This document shows positions 6,518 to 15,966 of a stretch of DNA of 64,000 bases, one piece after another. The first letter of the stretch is position 1; each line of letters begins with the position of its first letter. The translations under genes and the position numbers were made by a program. The DNA is from Lachnospiraceae bacterium (GTDB lineage Bacteria > Bacillota > Clostridia > Lachnospirales > Lachnospiraceae). Under the pieces are notes generated by a model that searched no databases, was not told the DNA's origin, and saw only the letters and a list, made by a program, of their open reading frames with translations. The stretch covers positions 1-64,000 of the forward strand of contig JAFLTE010000013.1 in assembly GCA_022510565.1 (NCBI GenBank), given 5' to 3'.

Positions 6518-9508
6518 ATGAGCGAGCAAAGAGAGCAAGTAAAAGCGGAGGAGATGCAGGAAGAAGATGTGCTGCAGACTTATACTAAATTAGATTCACT
6601 TACAGGCCTGTATTATAATCATTCTTTTTTCCGGAAAGCTGATGAAAAGCTAAGTGAGCTGGAGAATGGTACATACTGTCTTGTAGCCACGGACATAGAA
6701 CATTTCAAATTATTTAATCAGATTTATGGACGGGAAGCTGGCGATAAACTTCTTATACATATCGCGGAATGTGTAAAGAATATACAGGATAGATACGACG
6801 GTATAGCAGGCTATATGGGCGGGGATAATTTTGCGATCCTGATGCCAAATGATTCTGCGCGCTTGAGACGGCTGTATAGGGATATCATAAGAGGTGTCCA
6901 GAGAATCAATACAGTAGGATTTCTGCCCAGCCTCGGTGTATATGGAATCGCCGATACGACTATGCCGGCAGTTGTCATGTATGACAGAGCAACCATTGCG
7001 CTTTCTAATACTGCAGGAAATCAAACAGAGCGGATATACGTTTATAATGACAGTATGGTGGAGGCCATGGAGGAGGAACTGGGTATTCTCACCGAGGTGC
7101 AGAAGGGACTGAAGTACGATGAATTTACTTTTTTTGTCCAGCCTCAGTGCGATATTTTCACTGACAAAATCGTGGGTGCAGAGGCTTTGGTGCGCTGGCA
7201 GCACAGAAGTAAGGGAATGATTCCGCCGGGGATTTTTATTCCTGTTCTGGAGAAAAACGGTTTTATTGCAGACTTAGACAAACTGGTCTGGAAGAAGGTA
7301 TGCGAATGGATGAGACAGTGGATGGACAGAGGTTATCAGCCGGTACCGATTTCCATCAATGTCTCCCGCATCGATATCTTTTCCATGGATGTGCCGGCTT
7401 ATTTAGCAAAGCTTTTGGAGACATATCGGCTAGGGCCGTCTAACCTGAAGGTGGAGATCACAGAGAGCGCCTATGCAGAGAATGATGACAAGATCGTGGA
7501 CACTGTGAAACGTCTGCAGGAGCTTGGCTTCCTTGTGATGATGGATGATTTCGGAAGCGGATATTCTTCCTTGAATATGCTGAAAAGTGTATCCGTTGAT
7601 GTAATCAAAATAGATATGAAGTTTTTGGACTTCGACGGACAGGAAGATGGGAAAGCAATCAGCATTTTGGAAACGGTAGTCAATATGTCCAGACAAATGG
7701 GGCTGCCCATCGTTGTTGAGGGCGTGGAGACGAAGATACAGGAAGAGTTCCTGCGCGGTATGGGCTGTCACTATACGCAAGGTTACTATTATTATAAGCC
7801 TCTGCCGATCGCAGAGTTTGAGAAACTCATATCCGATGAGAACAAGATTGATCTTAACGGTATAACGTACCACCAGGTAGAAGAGTTACGGGTGCGGGAG
7901 TTTTTGGACGAGAATCTTTTCAATGACACCACGATTAATAATATTCTGGGCGCGGCGGCATTCTATGACGTGTATGAAAACAAGATTGAGATTTTGCGTG
8001 TGAACACCCAGTATTCCCAGCTTGTAGGAGAATTGCCGGAGGAAGATGACCGGGATCAGGGGAAACTGTGGGAACATGTGCATGACGATGACCGGAAGAA
8101 GTTTTTTTCCATGTTTGAGCGTGCCTATACGAATCCGTCGGAAGGGGCGCAGGGATATGTTCGCTTATTACAGCCGGACGGTGCCGTGATTTGGGTTTAT
8201 ATACGTCTTTTTTTCCTGCGAGAGAAGGAAGGTCACAAGATTTTCTACAGTTCTCTTACGGACATAACCAAGCAGCGGGAGAAACGGTTGAAGGATAGTA
8301 TGTCAGGGTATTCGGTGAAGGAGTTGGAGGTATCCGAAAGACCACAGTTAGATCAGTACTTTGGCGATATGCCCAGCGGATTCGGAGTGATTCAGATCGT
8401 GCTGGATGAGGAAGGGAATGCCAGCGACTATAAGATTGTATACGCAAACCATGAACTGGTATCCATGACAGGCGGAAGCGGGAAAAGTCTCCAAAATTTT
8501 ATTGTAAAGAGGTTTGCGGATGTCAGGCAGGAGTTGCTGGAATTGGCTTATCAGGCTGCTTACATGGGAAACACAGTGACCCATTATCTCGATAGCTCGG
8601 TTGACTCTAGCTATCTGCAGCTTACTTTATATCAATATGAGTATGGATATGCCGGCTGTATCGCGCGGGATGTGACGCACGTACATATTTATGAGGATAC
8701 ACTGAACAGCGTAATGCATTCTTATCGGGAAGTTTATTATGTTCATATAGAGGGTAATTATTACCGGATGATATATCCGGATGAAAATCAAGTGCAGGAG
8801 CGTGGTAATTATGAGGCGGCTCTGAACCGGCATTTCAGTTCGGGACGGATCGTGGCTGACGATATGGATGCTCTGAGGCAGCAGCTTTCAATCGTAAATC
8901 TGAAGAATGAATTGTTAGACAAAGATAAGGTGGAGTTCAAATATCGCAGGCGTCATGGAGATGAGATGGAATGGTGCCTGAGTAGTTTTGCTGTCAACAA
9001 ACGAGTAAACGGACGTCCTCAGACGGCCACCCTGACCATCCGGAGCATTGATGAGCTGGTTAAGGGTGAAGAGCGCAGGCATAAAGAACAGTTGGCTAAG
9101 ACGCTGGCATGTATGTCAGAGGGATTTTGCATCTATCGGGCGACGGAAGGTGAGGAGTTGTTGTTCGCTAATCCGCCTTTGCTGCATCTTTACGGCTGCA
9201 ACTCGCTGAAGGAGTTTAGAGAGTTGGTTGGTAATTCCTTCAGAGGTATGGTACATCCGGAGGATCTGGAACGTGTGGAGAATGAAATCGCAGAGCAGAT
9301 TCGCCATTCCGAAGAAAACATGGATTATGCCCAGTATCGTATTATCCGAAAGGACGGAGAGGTGCGCTGGGTAGATGACTGGGGACATTTAGAGGGAATC
9401 GCGGATCCGGACGGAAAGCTGTTTTATGTATTTATTTCCGATATTACGGATACAATCACGGAGCAGCAGATTAATAAGATTATGGATGCTAACAAGAACT
9501 TTCAGTAA
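6518..9508 (+). CDS. GGDEF-EAL protein with C-terminal PAS domains
   Basis: 996 residues, soluble, no membrane segment. An N-terminal GGDEF domain (about 25-180) has the degenerate signature GGDNF at 101-105, so diguanylate cyclase activity is doubtful. The EAL domain (about 195-435) keeps E-A-L at 222-224, the E-I-T-E-S, D-D-F-G-S-G-Y-S-S and V-V-E-G-V-E-T motifs, so it should hydrolyse cyclic-di-GMP. The remaining 550 residues contain about three or four PAS-like sensor folds (for example about 470-590 and 870-990, each ending in a D-I-T-type motif). The domain order, sensors behind the EAL, is the reverse of the common layout. ATG 6518 has AGGAGA upstream. Monocistronic between two terminators. 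Confidence 0.9.
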   Translation: MSEQREQVKAEEMQEEDVLQTYTKLDSLTGLYYNHSFFRKADEKLSELENGTYCLVATDIEHFKLFNQIYGREAGDKLLIHIAECVKNIQDRYDGIAGYMGGDNFAILMPNDSARLRRLYRDIIRGVQRINTVGFLPSLGVYGIADTTMPAVVMYDRATIALSNTAGNQTERIYVYNDSMVEAMEEELGILTEVQKGLKYDEFTFFVQPQCDIFTDKIVGAEALVRWQHRSKGMIPPGIFIPVLEKNGFIADLDKLVWKKVCEWMRQWMDRGYQPVPISINVSRIDIFSMDVPAYLAKLLETYRLGPSNLKVEITESAYAENDDKIVDTVKRLQELGFLVMMDDFGSGYSSLNMLKSVSVDVIKIDMKFLDFDGQEDGKAISILETVVNMSRQMGLPIVVEGVETKIQEEFLRGMGCHYTQGYYYYKPLPIAEFEKLISDENKIDLNGITYHQVEELRVREFLDENLFNDTTINNILGAAAFYDVYENKIEILRVNTQYSQLVGELPEEDDRDQGKLWEHVHDDDRKKFFSMFERAYTNPSEGAQGYVRLLQPDGAVIWVYIRLFFLREKEGHKIFYSSLTDITKQREKRLKDSMSGYSVKELEVSERPQLDQYFGDMPSGFGVIQIVLDEEGNASDYKIVYANHELVSMTGGSGKSLQNFIVKRFADVRQELLELAYQAAYMGNTVTHYLDSSVDSSYLQLTLYQYEYGYAGCIARDVTHVHIYEDTLNSVMHSYREVYYVHIEGNYYRMIYPDENQVQERGNYEAALNRHFSSGRIVADDMDALRQQLSIVNLKNELLDKDKVEFKYRRRHGDEMEWCLSSFAVNKRVNGRPQTATLTIRSIDELVKGEERRHKEQLAKTLACMSEGFCIYRATEGEELLFANPPLLHLYGCNSLKEFRELVGNSFRGMVHPEDLERVENEIAEQIRHSEENMDYAQYRIIRKDGEVRWVDDWGHLEGIADPDGKLFYVFISDITDTITEQQINKIMDANKNFQ

Positions 9509-9577
9509 ATAAAAATTTTCAATAATTTAAATGGGTTAACTGTTAAAAGAGTAAAGTGACAAGCGTGTCATAAATGT

Positions 9578-9615
9578 AACGTCCTGTGAAGGGAGGAAAT
9601 ATTCCTCCCTTCAGG
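9578..9615 (+). terminator. Terminator of the GGDEF-EAL gene
   Basis: A long stem (AACG, TCCTGTGAAGGGAGGAA against TTCCTCCCTTCAGGG, CGTT) followed by ATTTT. Confidence 0.9.
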
Positions 9616-9764
9616 GCGTTATTTTAGATTTAAATAAAAAGTATTCGGTGTAAAAAACTATTGTGTCACATTTGGGTTTTGTCATTAGTCTAATATATAG
9701 AAACAAATGATAGAATTGAATTTAGTGGTATATCTATTTTCGATTCGGAAATGGGGAGGGTGCA

Positions 9765-10265
9765 ATGAGTCTTATTGAAGGAGCAAAAAATAAGGATCCG
9801 GATGCGTTTGACAAGCTGATGCAGAAGCAGCTTAATAAAATGTACCGAATAGCGATTTCTATGCTGCAAAATGAGGAAGATGCAGCGGACGCAATCCAGG
9901 AAACAGTCCTGAAATGCTGGCAGAAAATCGGACAACTTAGAAATGATAAATATTTCGAGACTTGGCTTATTAGAATCTTAATCAATCAGTGTAACGATAT
10001 TTTGAGAGGCAGAAAGAAGGTCGTTTATGTCGAGGATATTCCGGAAATAGCACATGAGGATAATTACTTTACCGATGCGTGGAAGGAAGTACTTAACGGT
10101 TTAGGTGAGAAATATCGTGTCGTCATGGAACTGTACTATGTGGACGGTTTCTCCACCAAAGAAATTGCGAAAATGCTACATATAACGGATACGAATGTGC
10201 GAAGCAGGATGTTAAGAGGACGAAAGCAACTGGAACAACTTCTTAATGAAAACCGGATTGGTTAG
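9765..10265 (+). CDS. ECF-type RNA polymerase sigma factor
   Basis: 166 residues. Region 2 (about 20-85) shows the D-A-A-D-A-I-Q-E-T and F-E-T-W-L-x-R-I sequence typical of group 4 sigma factors; region 4 (about 105-160) has the helix-turn-helix G-F-S-T-K-E-I-A. It directs RNA polymerase to a small regulon, usually cell-envelope stress genes. ATG 9765 is preceded by GGGGAGGG. The next gene, 15 bp on, encodes a membrane protein placed like an anti-sigma factor, so the pair is probably autoregulated and signal-controlled. Confidence 0.9.
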   Translation: MSLIEGAKNKDPDAFDKLMQKQLNKMYRIAISMLQNEEDAADAIQETVLKCWQKIGQLRNDKYFETWLIRILINQCNDILRGRKKVVYVEDIPEIAHEDNYFTDAWKEVLNGLGEKYRVVMELYYVDGFSTKEIAKMLHITDTNVRSRMLRGRKQLEQLLNENRIG

Positions 10266-10280
10266 GCAGGAGGGTTATTT

Positions 10281-12116
10281 ATGAGAATAGATGAATACAA
10301 AGAAATAAGTGAAAATGTACAGGTATCAGATACGGTTTTGACAGGTTATCTGAATGCTATCAATCAAATAAAAGCAGAAAATGTCAGGAACATGGGGAAA
10401 AGTAAAAGAAAAAACATGAAAGAAAATGAGCTGGAAAGTAAGAAGGAAATCAGACATTTTAGGTGGAGAGAATTCAGTACTGTATCCAAAGCAGCTATTA
10501 TTATCGGGGTGCTCTTTGCCTTATCGGGAAGTACATTTTTATCTGTAAAAGCATATATGAGCCACATGGAAAAATTGAGGAATATGCAGGATGAGGAGAT
10601 TGTGGACTTATATGAAAACGTCTTCCGGTATGACAGTAAGTATATGTCCAGACCGATGACGGAAGCGGAAGATAGGCGTTATGCCGAACTATACGACTTA
10701 TACTGCAGGGATATGGCGGAGCCTGAAGGGGAAGTTGCTGTTATTTCTTCGAAAACAGCGTATCAAGGCGAAGGATTGGCTTTTTCTACCGATGACGGCA
10801 TTTTATATGTTCCTGAGGGGGAAATGTCTGACGAAGAAATACTTCAGATGGTTGCATTCAATTTGTTAAGGCGATATGTTGACTATGAGGCATACGTCAA
10901 AGCCAGCAATCCGAATTACTATATGAATTATCTGGAACAAATGACGATGCAGGAGGTGGATGAAATCTACATAGATTATCATTCCGCGAATACGGAGACA
11001 AGTTTTACAAACAGAGATTTGTCCTTTGATGAATTGGGAAGAAAAAAGGTGCTTAAGACGCTTTATAAAAACAGCGGGAAATTACCTGAGCAAACCATAC
11101 CGATTATACAAAATGAAAGTGAATACAAAGGTGAGGGAATTGCGTTTTGCACCGGTAATTGCACTTATTATTTCCCCGATACCGACTTAAGTGACGAGCA
11201 GCTTCTTGAGTTGATTGATTTTCAAATCAAAGTGGAATACTGTTGGCGGAGAATAGATGACGAAATAGCAAGAGGGATCAGAAGTGATTGGCCTTATATA
11301 GAGTATGTGAAGCGCGACAGGACAGTGACCCTGGATTCCGATATGCAGGTGGATGAGAGTGTTTTATCCCAGCCATGGCTAGGGGCCTATGGAGAAATTC
11401 TAAAGCAGTATTATCAGGCGATCGAAGAGGAGTCCAAAGAATTATCTTATGACCCGACAGTTTACTATGCGAATGTATGCTTCATCTATCTCAATGATGA
11501 TGAAATACCGGAGATGTTATTCAGCCACGGTAATACTGAGATGGATTATAACGATCTTTGCAATATAAGGACATATTTGTACACCTATAAAGATGGAAAA
11601 GCAGTTCTGCTGGATCCGGGTGAAGACACGATATATGATTATTACGGATACACCAAGCCTTTCAGCTATGTGGAGGGGAAGGGAATGGTTTATTGCGATT
11701 ACTATTATCCGTACAGTTTTGCAATATACGATGATGAAACAGGCATCATTGATAATGTGAAGGATAATATGTCGCGGATGGATATCTGGGATTTTGATAC
11801 GATGACCCGTACATCTTCCAATCCCAATATACAGATGCTGCATGCGGTATATCATTATATGGAGGATGACTATGACGATGCTGATTTCTGGTATGAGTAC
11901 TATGTAAATGTCTCGGATATCATTCGTGATCAGACTACCGGGGATGTGAAGGAAATCGTTGGGGACAAGGTTACGCAGGAAGTATATGAGGCGAGTGAAG
12001 AGGCGCTGTGGAACGGGGAACAGATGACTACGTTGTCTGTCAGTGATTTTGATAAGATTTATCGTGATGACAATGTGGCGGAAGCTCTTGCGAAGTGCTA
12101 TATGAAAACAAAGTAA
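10281..12116 (+). CDS. Large membrane partner (putative anti-sigma factor) of the ECF sigma factor
   Basis: 611 residues. An N-terminal cytoplasmic part of about 70 residues, one membrane helix (about 70-92), and a 500-residue extracytoplasmic part rich in Tyr and Asp. The outer part has an internal repeat: Y-Q-G-E-G-L-A-F-S-T near residue 161 and Y-K-G-E-G-I-A-F-C-T near residue 282, each followed by Y-x-P and a S-D-E-x-L helix. The C-terminal 200 residues contain an N-D-D-E-I-P-E-M-L motif often seen in secreted Clostridia proteins. GGAGGG precedes ATG 10281. Role as anti-sigma is inferred from topology and position; it lacks an obvious zinc-type anti-sigma motif. Confidence 0.6.
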   Translation: MRIDEYKEISENVQVSDTVLTGYLNAINQIKAENVRNMGKSKRKNMKENELESKKEIRHFRWREFSTVSKAAIIIGVLFALSGSTFLSVKAYMSHMEKLRNMQDEEIVDLYENVFRYDSKYMSRPMTEAEDRRYAELYDLYCRDMAEPEGEVAVISSKTAYQGEGLAFSTDDGILYVPEGEMSDEEILQMVAFNLLRRYVDYEAYVKASNPNYYMNYLEQMTMQEVDEIYIDYHSANTETSFTNRDLSFDELGRKKVLKTLYKNSGKLPEQTIPIIQNESEYKGEGIAFCTGNCTYYFPDTDLSDEQLLELIDFQIKVEYCWRRIDDEIARGIRSDWPYIEYVKRDRTVTLDSDMQVDESVLSQPWLGAYGEILKQYYQAIEEESKELSYDPTVYYANVCFIYLNDDEIPEMLFSHGNTEMDYNDLCNIRTYLYTYKDGKAVLLDPGEDTIYDYYGYTKPFSYVEGKGMVYCDYYYPYSFAIYDDETGIIDNVKDNMSRMDIWDFDTMTRTSSNPNIQMLHAVYHYMEDDYDDADFWYEYYVNVSDIIRDQTTGDVKEIVGDKVTQEVYEASEEALWNGEQMTTLSVSDFDKIYRDDNVAEALAKCYMKTK

Positions 12117-12162
12117 AAGAATGCTGCTCTTGCGGTTAATTGCCAATAGAGCAGCATTCTTT
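12116..12162. terminator. Bidirectional terminator between convergent genes
   Basis: AAAGAATGCTGCTCT and AGAGCAGCATTCTTT form a perfect 15-bp stem. A/T runs on both sides make it usable from either strand; it separates the sigma-partner gene from the minus-strand flavodiiron gene. Confidence 0.9.
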
Positions 12163-12177
12163 GTCTGCGAAGATGTT

Positions 12178-13974
12178 TTATTCGATCGGCTCAAAATCGA
12201 CTGCGCCGTGTTTACACAGCGGGCAGACGATGTCGTCCGGAAGTTCATCTCCCTCATAGACATAACCGCACACCTTGCATACATAGCCCTTCTTGCCCTG
12301 TGTTTCCGGCTTGGGTTTGACATTCTGCTGATAGTATGTATATGTCATGGTTTCTGCGTCTGAGATTACCCGAGCCTCAGTGATACTGCAAATAAACATG
12401 CCATGGGTCTCCAAATCCACGTACTGCTCCACTTTCAGGGAGAAAAACGCGTTGATATACCGGGGCAGGAAAACAAGTCCGTTGTCGGAGCGCAGGGTAT
12501 CCCAGTCAGCGAACTTATCCACGGCCCGCCCGCTCTGGAATCCGAAATTCTGGAACACCTGGAATGGGGCTTCCACGGACAGGCAGTTCACATTCATGAT
12601 GCCGGTCTGCTGGATTACATGGTGTGAATAGTTAGCTTTATTGATATTCACCGCTACCCGGAAAGGTTTGTCGGTCAACTGGGTCACGGTATTTACAATC
12701 AGACCGTTATCCTTGGTGCCGTCGTTGGAAGTGACTACATACAAGCCGTAGCCTATTTTAAACAGAGCGGTCATATCGTTCTTATTGGCAGTGTCCCCCT
12801 GCTGAGCAAGATATTCCTTACACAGCTCATCGGACAAATCCTCAATCTGTTTACGGCTCTCATCGTTTAGCGCAGACAGTATGCGAACCGTATGTTTGGC
12901 GAAGGACAAATCCTTGCAGCCCTCCAGCATGTTCTTCATGGTCTTGGCGGCTTGTGGCGCCCAAGAACCGTTCTCCATCAGTGCCACTGTGCGGTTCCGG
13001 AAGTTTCGCTCGGTAAGGTGGTCGATGAAGGTCCGCATGAAGGGGAAAATATCTGCGTTATAGGTGGTGGTAGCCAGCACCAGCTTTCCATAACGGAAGG
13101 CATCTTCCACAGCTTCCGCCATGTCATCCCGGGCAAGATCTGTCACCACGACTTTGGGACAACCTTTGGCCCGCAATTTGTCGGCCAGAAGCTGTACCGC
13201 CTCCTGGGTGTGACCGTATACCGAGGTATAGGCAATCAGGATTCCCTCCGATTCCACCCTGTAAGAGGACCAGATGTCATATAGGTTCAAATAATGACCC
13301 AAATTCTCCGTTAAAATGGGACCATGGGTGGGACAGATGATTTGGATATCCAGTCCTGCCGCCTTTTTCAACAGCTGCTGAACCTGAGCCCCGTATTTAC
13401 CCACGATGCCGATATAATAACGGCGTGCCTCACAATCCCACTCTTCCTCCACATCCAGAGCACCGAATTTACCAAAGCCGTCAGCGGAGAAAAGCACCTT
13501 ATCGAAATCATCATAGGAAACAATGACCTCCGGCCAGTGAACCATGGGAGCGGTCACAAAGGTCAGGGTGTGCTTGCCCAAAGCCAGAGTGTCACCCTCG
13601 TCAACCACGATGCGTCTATCGGCGTAGTCGGTGCCGAAGAACTGATTCATCATGGTAAAGGCTTTGGTGGAAGCCACGATCTGCGTATCGGCGTAGATTT
13701 TCATAAAGTTGTCGATATTGCCGGCATGATCCGGTTCCATATGCTGGATGAGCAGATAGTCCGGTTTTCTGCCGCCCAGAACAGCCGCCACATTATCCAG
13801 CCACTGATGAGTAAAATGCCGATCCACCGTATCGATGACAACTATCTTCTCATCCAGAATTACATAAGAATTATAGGCCATACCATTGGGAACTACGTAC
13901 TGTCCCTCAAACAGATCCACCTCATGGTCATTGACGCCCACATATTTCACATCCCCAGTCACATTGATATCCAT
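12178..13974 (-). CDS. Flavodiiron protein fused to flavin reductase and rubredoxin
   Basis: 598 residues. It reduces oxygen and/or nitric oxide to protect an anaerobe. Domains: metallo-beta-lactamase-like diiron domain (1-240) with ligands H78-x-E80-x-D82-H83, H146, D165 and H217 all present; flavodoxin FMN domain (about 244-390, T-S-V-Y-G-H-T); flavin-reductase-like split barrel (about 403-545); and C-terminal rubredoxin (about 548-598) with C-K-V-C-G-Y and C-P-L-C iron ligands. The fusion lets electrons pass from NAD(P)H to the diiron site within one chain. The start at 13974 follows AAGGAGGG, and a near-consensus promoter lies upstream. Alone on the minus strand between two plus-strand sigma factor units. 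Confidence 0.95.
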   Translation of the reverse strand: MDINVTGDVKYVGVNDHEVDLFEGQYVVPNGMAYNSYVILDEKIVVIDTVDRHFTHQWLDNVAAVLGGRKPDYLLIQHMEPDHAGNIDNFMKIYADTQIVASTKAFTMMNQFFGTDYADRRIVVDEGDTLALGKHTLTFVTAPMVHWPEVIVSYDDFDKVLFSADGFGKFGALDVEEEWDCEARRYYIGIVGKYGAQVQQLLKKAAGLDIQIICPTHGPILTENLGHYLNLYDIWSSYRVESEGILIAYTSVYGHTQEAVQLLADKLRAKGCPKVVVTDLARDDMAEAVEDAFRYGKLVLATTTYNADIFPFMRTFIDHLTERNFRNRTVALMENGSWAPQAAKTMKNMLEGCKDLSFAKHTVRILSALNDESRKQIEDLSDELCKEYLAQQGDTANKNDMTALFKIGYGLYVVTSNDGTKDNGLIVNTVTQLTDKPFRVAVNINKANYSHHVIQQTGIMNVNCLSVEAPFQVFQNFGFQSGRAVDKFADWDTLRSDNGLVFLPRYINAFFSLKVEQYVDLETHGMFICSITEARVISDAETMTYTYYQQNVKPKPETQGKKGYVCKVCGYVYEGDELPDDIVCPLCKHGAVDFEPIE

Positions 13975-14012
13975 AAAATCCCTCCTTAAAAATCATAATA
14001 ATCGCTTGTCAT

Positions 14013-14041
14013 ATTATATACCGTCCATGCCTGTAAAACAA
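14013..14041 (-). promoter_or_regulatory. Sigma-A promoter of the flavodiiron gene
   Basis: On the minus strand TTGTTT, 17-bp spacer, TATAAT. It begins about 40 bp upstream of the start codon. Confidence 0.7.
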
Positions 14042-14066
14042 GGTCTATTGTACGCTTTAAAAGCTG

Positions 14067-14094
14067 TTCACTCTTCTGAACCAAATGTTATAAT
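14067..14094 (+). promoter_or_regulatory. Promoter of the second ECF sigma operon
   Basis: TTCACT, 16-bp spacer, TATAAT. The start of transcription would be near 14101, just before a 36-bp dyad. It is divergent from and 26 bp away from the flavodiiron promoter. Confidence 0.5.
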
Positions 14095-14107
14095 AGGGCA
14101 TCTAATA

Positions 14108-14143
14108 TATGTACACATTAGGATATATTAATGTTTGTACATA
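14108..14143 (+). promoter_or_regulatory. 36-bp imperfect dyad directly before a ribosome binding site
   Basis: TATGTACA at 14108 and TGTACATA at 14136 are perfect inverted repeats, with inner CATTA and TAATG also complementary. The AGGAGGGG site begins at once after it. It could be an operator, or an mRNA hairpin that exposes or hides the ribosome binding site. Confidence 0.55.
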
Positions 14144-14155
14144 GGAGGGGCATCG

Positions 14156-14632
14156 ATGGATAAGGATGAATTTTTAAGGTTGACACTGGACTCAGAGCCA
14201 ACATTATTTCATGTTTCGTTTTCCATACTGCATAATGAGCAAGATTGTGCGGATGCAGTGCAGGAGGCCATATTGAAAGCTTACGAGAACCGGCATAAGT
14301 TGAAAGAAATAAAATATTTCAAAACATGGATTGTACGGATTGTCATTAACGAATGTTATAGTATTCTCCGTAAGAAGAAACGTTTTCAACCCTATGACGA
14401 CGCGGTGCAAAAGGACAATACATACTTAGGTAATTATATAAAAGAAGAATATATCGACCTGTATCAGGCGATTGACCGATTAAGTCAGAAAGAAAAAATA
14501 TGCATTATTCTTTATTATCTGGAAGATTATGCAGTTGCTGAGATAGCAAACGTATTAAAAATTCCGATTGGAACAGTGAAAAGCAGATTGAATCATGCGA
14601 GAAAAGAACTCAAAGGTTTGTTAAGCGAATAG
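14156..14632 (+). CDS. ECF-type RNA polymerase sigma factor
   Basis: 158 residues, SigV/SigW-like group. Region 2 contains D-C-A-D-A-V-Q-E-A-I and F-K-T-W-I-V-R-I-V-I-N-E; region 4 contains Y-A-V-A-E-I-A and G-T-V-K-S-R-L. ATG 14156 follows AGGAGGGG; an upstream in-frame TTG is not needed. It overlaps no gene and is 11 bp from its DUF4179-type partner. It resembles the sigma factor at 9765 in size and layout, but the sequences differ enough that they should control different regulons. Confidence 0.9.
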   Translation: MDKDEFLRLTLDSEPTLFHVSFSILHNEQDCADAVQEAILKAYENRHKLKEIKYFKTWIVRIVINECYSILRKKKRFQPYDDAVQKDNTYLGNYIKEEYIDLYQAIDRLSQKEKICIILYYLEDYAVAEIANVLKIPIGTVKSRLNHARKELKGLLSE

Positions 14633-14643
14633 GAGGCGTGAAT

Positions 14644-15939
14644 ATGAAAATATATAAGAATGTGCCTGAACAATTTCACAGTCAGTTTATGGACACGATC
14701 AATACAATTGAAGAGAAGCAGGAAAAGAAATATCATAGATATGGAACGAAGAGAATGATTCTGCTGGTGGCTGTTCTGGTGTTGGTATTATCTACCATAA
14801 CGGTAAGCGCGGCATACATTTTTAAGTGGAATCAGGCGGCACTGAACTGGTTAGGAGTCTCTGAGGAACTCGCAGAGCAGTTGAATCAGGAGGGAATTGC
14901 CAAGCAGGAGCATGTTGCGGTTTCTGCGGCGGGAGTTGAAATCAGTGCAATTCAATCGGTAATGACAGATGACTATTGTTATGTGCTCCTTTCGGTTTCG
15001 GCTCCCGATCAGGTTCCGCTTGATGAAGTGTTGTTTAGGGAAACTTATGTGGAATCCGATGTAGGAATCGAGAGCTGTGTTGTTAATCATGCGTTATATG
15101 ATACTGAAGATAATGGGCATCTGTGGGAAGCGCTATTGTATATAGACGATGCTGTAGATTATAGTGGCGCAGATGTAGTAATCGTTCTGCAAGATTTGGA
15201 AAGAGGAGATTGGCGGGCAGAAGGCGATGAAACGCTTGTAATCTATGAAACGCTTGTGGAGGGAGAATGGAGGATTCCACTCACCCTGCCATCAGAATCA
15301 GAAATTTTGGAAATCAATCAAGAGCGTACCATGCAGATCGGGCACCATGAAGTGAACATTAAGAAAACAGAAGTGACTCCTTTTCAAATACGTTTATACG
15401 GTGATGAGGAAGAACTAAAACATGCAATTCATTATGTAATACAGTGGGTCTCCGGAATTGTTTATCAAGACGGAACTTTCATAGAGGAAGATACGGGAAT
15501 CACTGTCAGAAACGGTCGTAGCAATCAGGATACCGGAGAATACTATATTGCATTGGATTGGCCGACTGCAATCGATATCAGGCAATATGCCGATATGGTT
15601 CTTAAAGAAAGTGAGGATATGTCGGTTCCTAGGACTTGGTCGGAGGATGAATTAAATCAGATGGATATTTTGCAGGATCGTTGCGGGCATAAGATTTTAT
15701 TTGACGGCACCAAGATTATATTGTGGGATGAAAAGTGTGAAGTGGGTATTGATATTGTCGATTTGGTAGAATTAGGTTATGATGTGAATAGTGGAGACCT
15801 CATTCTCTTAGGTCCGGGAGGTTTAGCTGAAACAGGTTATGATGAGAATGACGGAAACATCGTTGAAGTAGGACCGGGAGGAAGGTTGATTCAGGCTTTC
15901 ATCAATGGTGAGAAACATTACTATGATGTGATGTACTAG
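14644..15939 (+). CDS. DUF4179-type membrane protein, putative anti-sigma factor
   Basis: 431 residues. About 40 cytoplasmic residues, one membrane helix (about 40-60) and a large outer part. The section after the helix (W-N-Q-A-A-L-N-W-L-G-V, then a beta-rich stretch) matches the DUF4179 family, which is often encoded beside ECF sigma factors and acts as anti-sigma or sensor. Near the C-terminus a short repeat, L-G-P-G-G-L and V-G-P-G-G-R (about 385-415), looks like a recent internal duplication. ATG 14644 lies 7 nt after AGGAGG; the GTG at 14638 is too close to it. Confidence 0.7.
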   Translation: MKIYKNVPEQFHSQFMDTINTIEEKQEKKYHRYGTKRMILLVAVLVLVLSTITVSAAYIFKWNQAALNWLGVSEELAEQLNQEGIAKQEHVAVSAAGVEISAIQSVMTDDYCYVLLSVSAPDQVPLDEVLFRETYVESDVGIESCVVNHALYDTEDNGHLWEALLYIDDAVDYSGADVVIVLQDLERGDWRAEGDETLVIYETLVEGEWRIPLTLPSESEILEINQERTMQIGHHEVNIKKTEVTPFQIRLYGDEEELKHAIHYVIQWVSGIVYQDGTFIEEDTGITVRNGRSNQDTGEYYIALDWPTAIDIRQYADMVLKESEDMSVPRTWSEDELNQMDILQDRCGHKILFDGTKIILWDEKCEVGIDIVDLVELGYDVNSGDLILLGPGGLAETGYDENDGNIVEVGPGGRLIQAFINGEKHYYDVMY

Positions 15940-15966
15940 ATATTAGAGAAACGTGTAAGGTGAACA

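Noticed and set aside
11517..12323. 268-codon minus-strand open frame
   Set aside because: It lies opposite the sigma-partner gene and crosses the terminator and the flavodiiron gene end; no ribosome site or protein motif, so it is a shadow frame.
13324..13989. 221-codon plus-strand open frame
   Set aside because: Entirely antisense to the flavodiiron gene, whose metal-binding residues and rubredoxin end are all intact.
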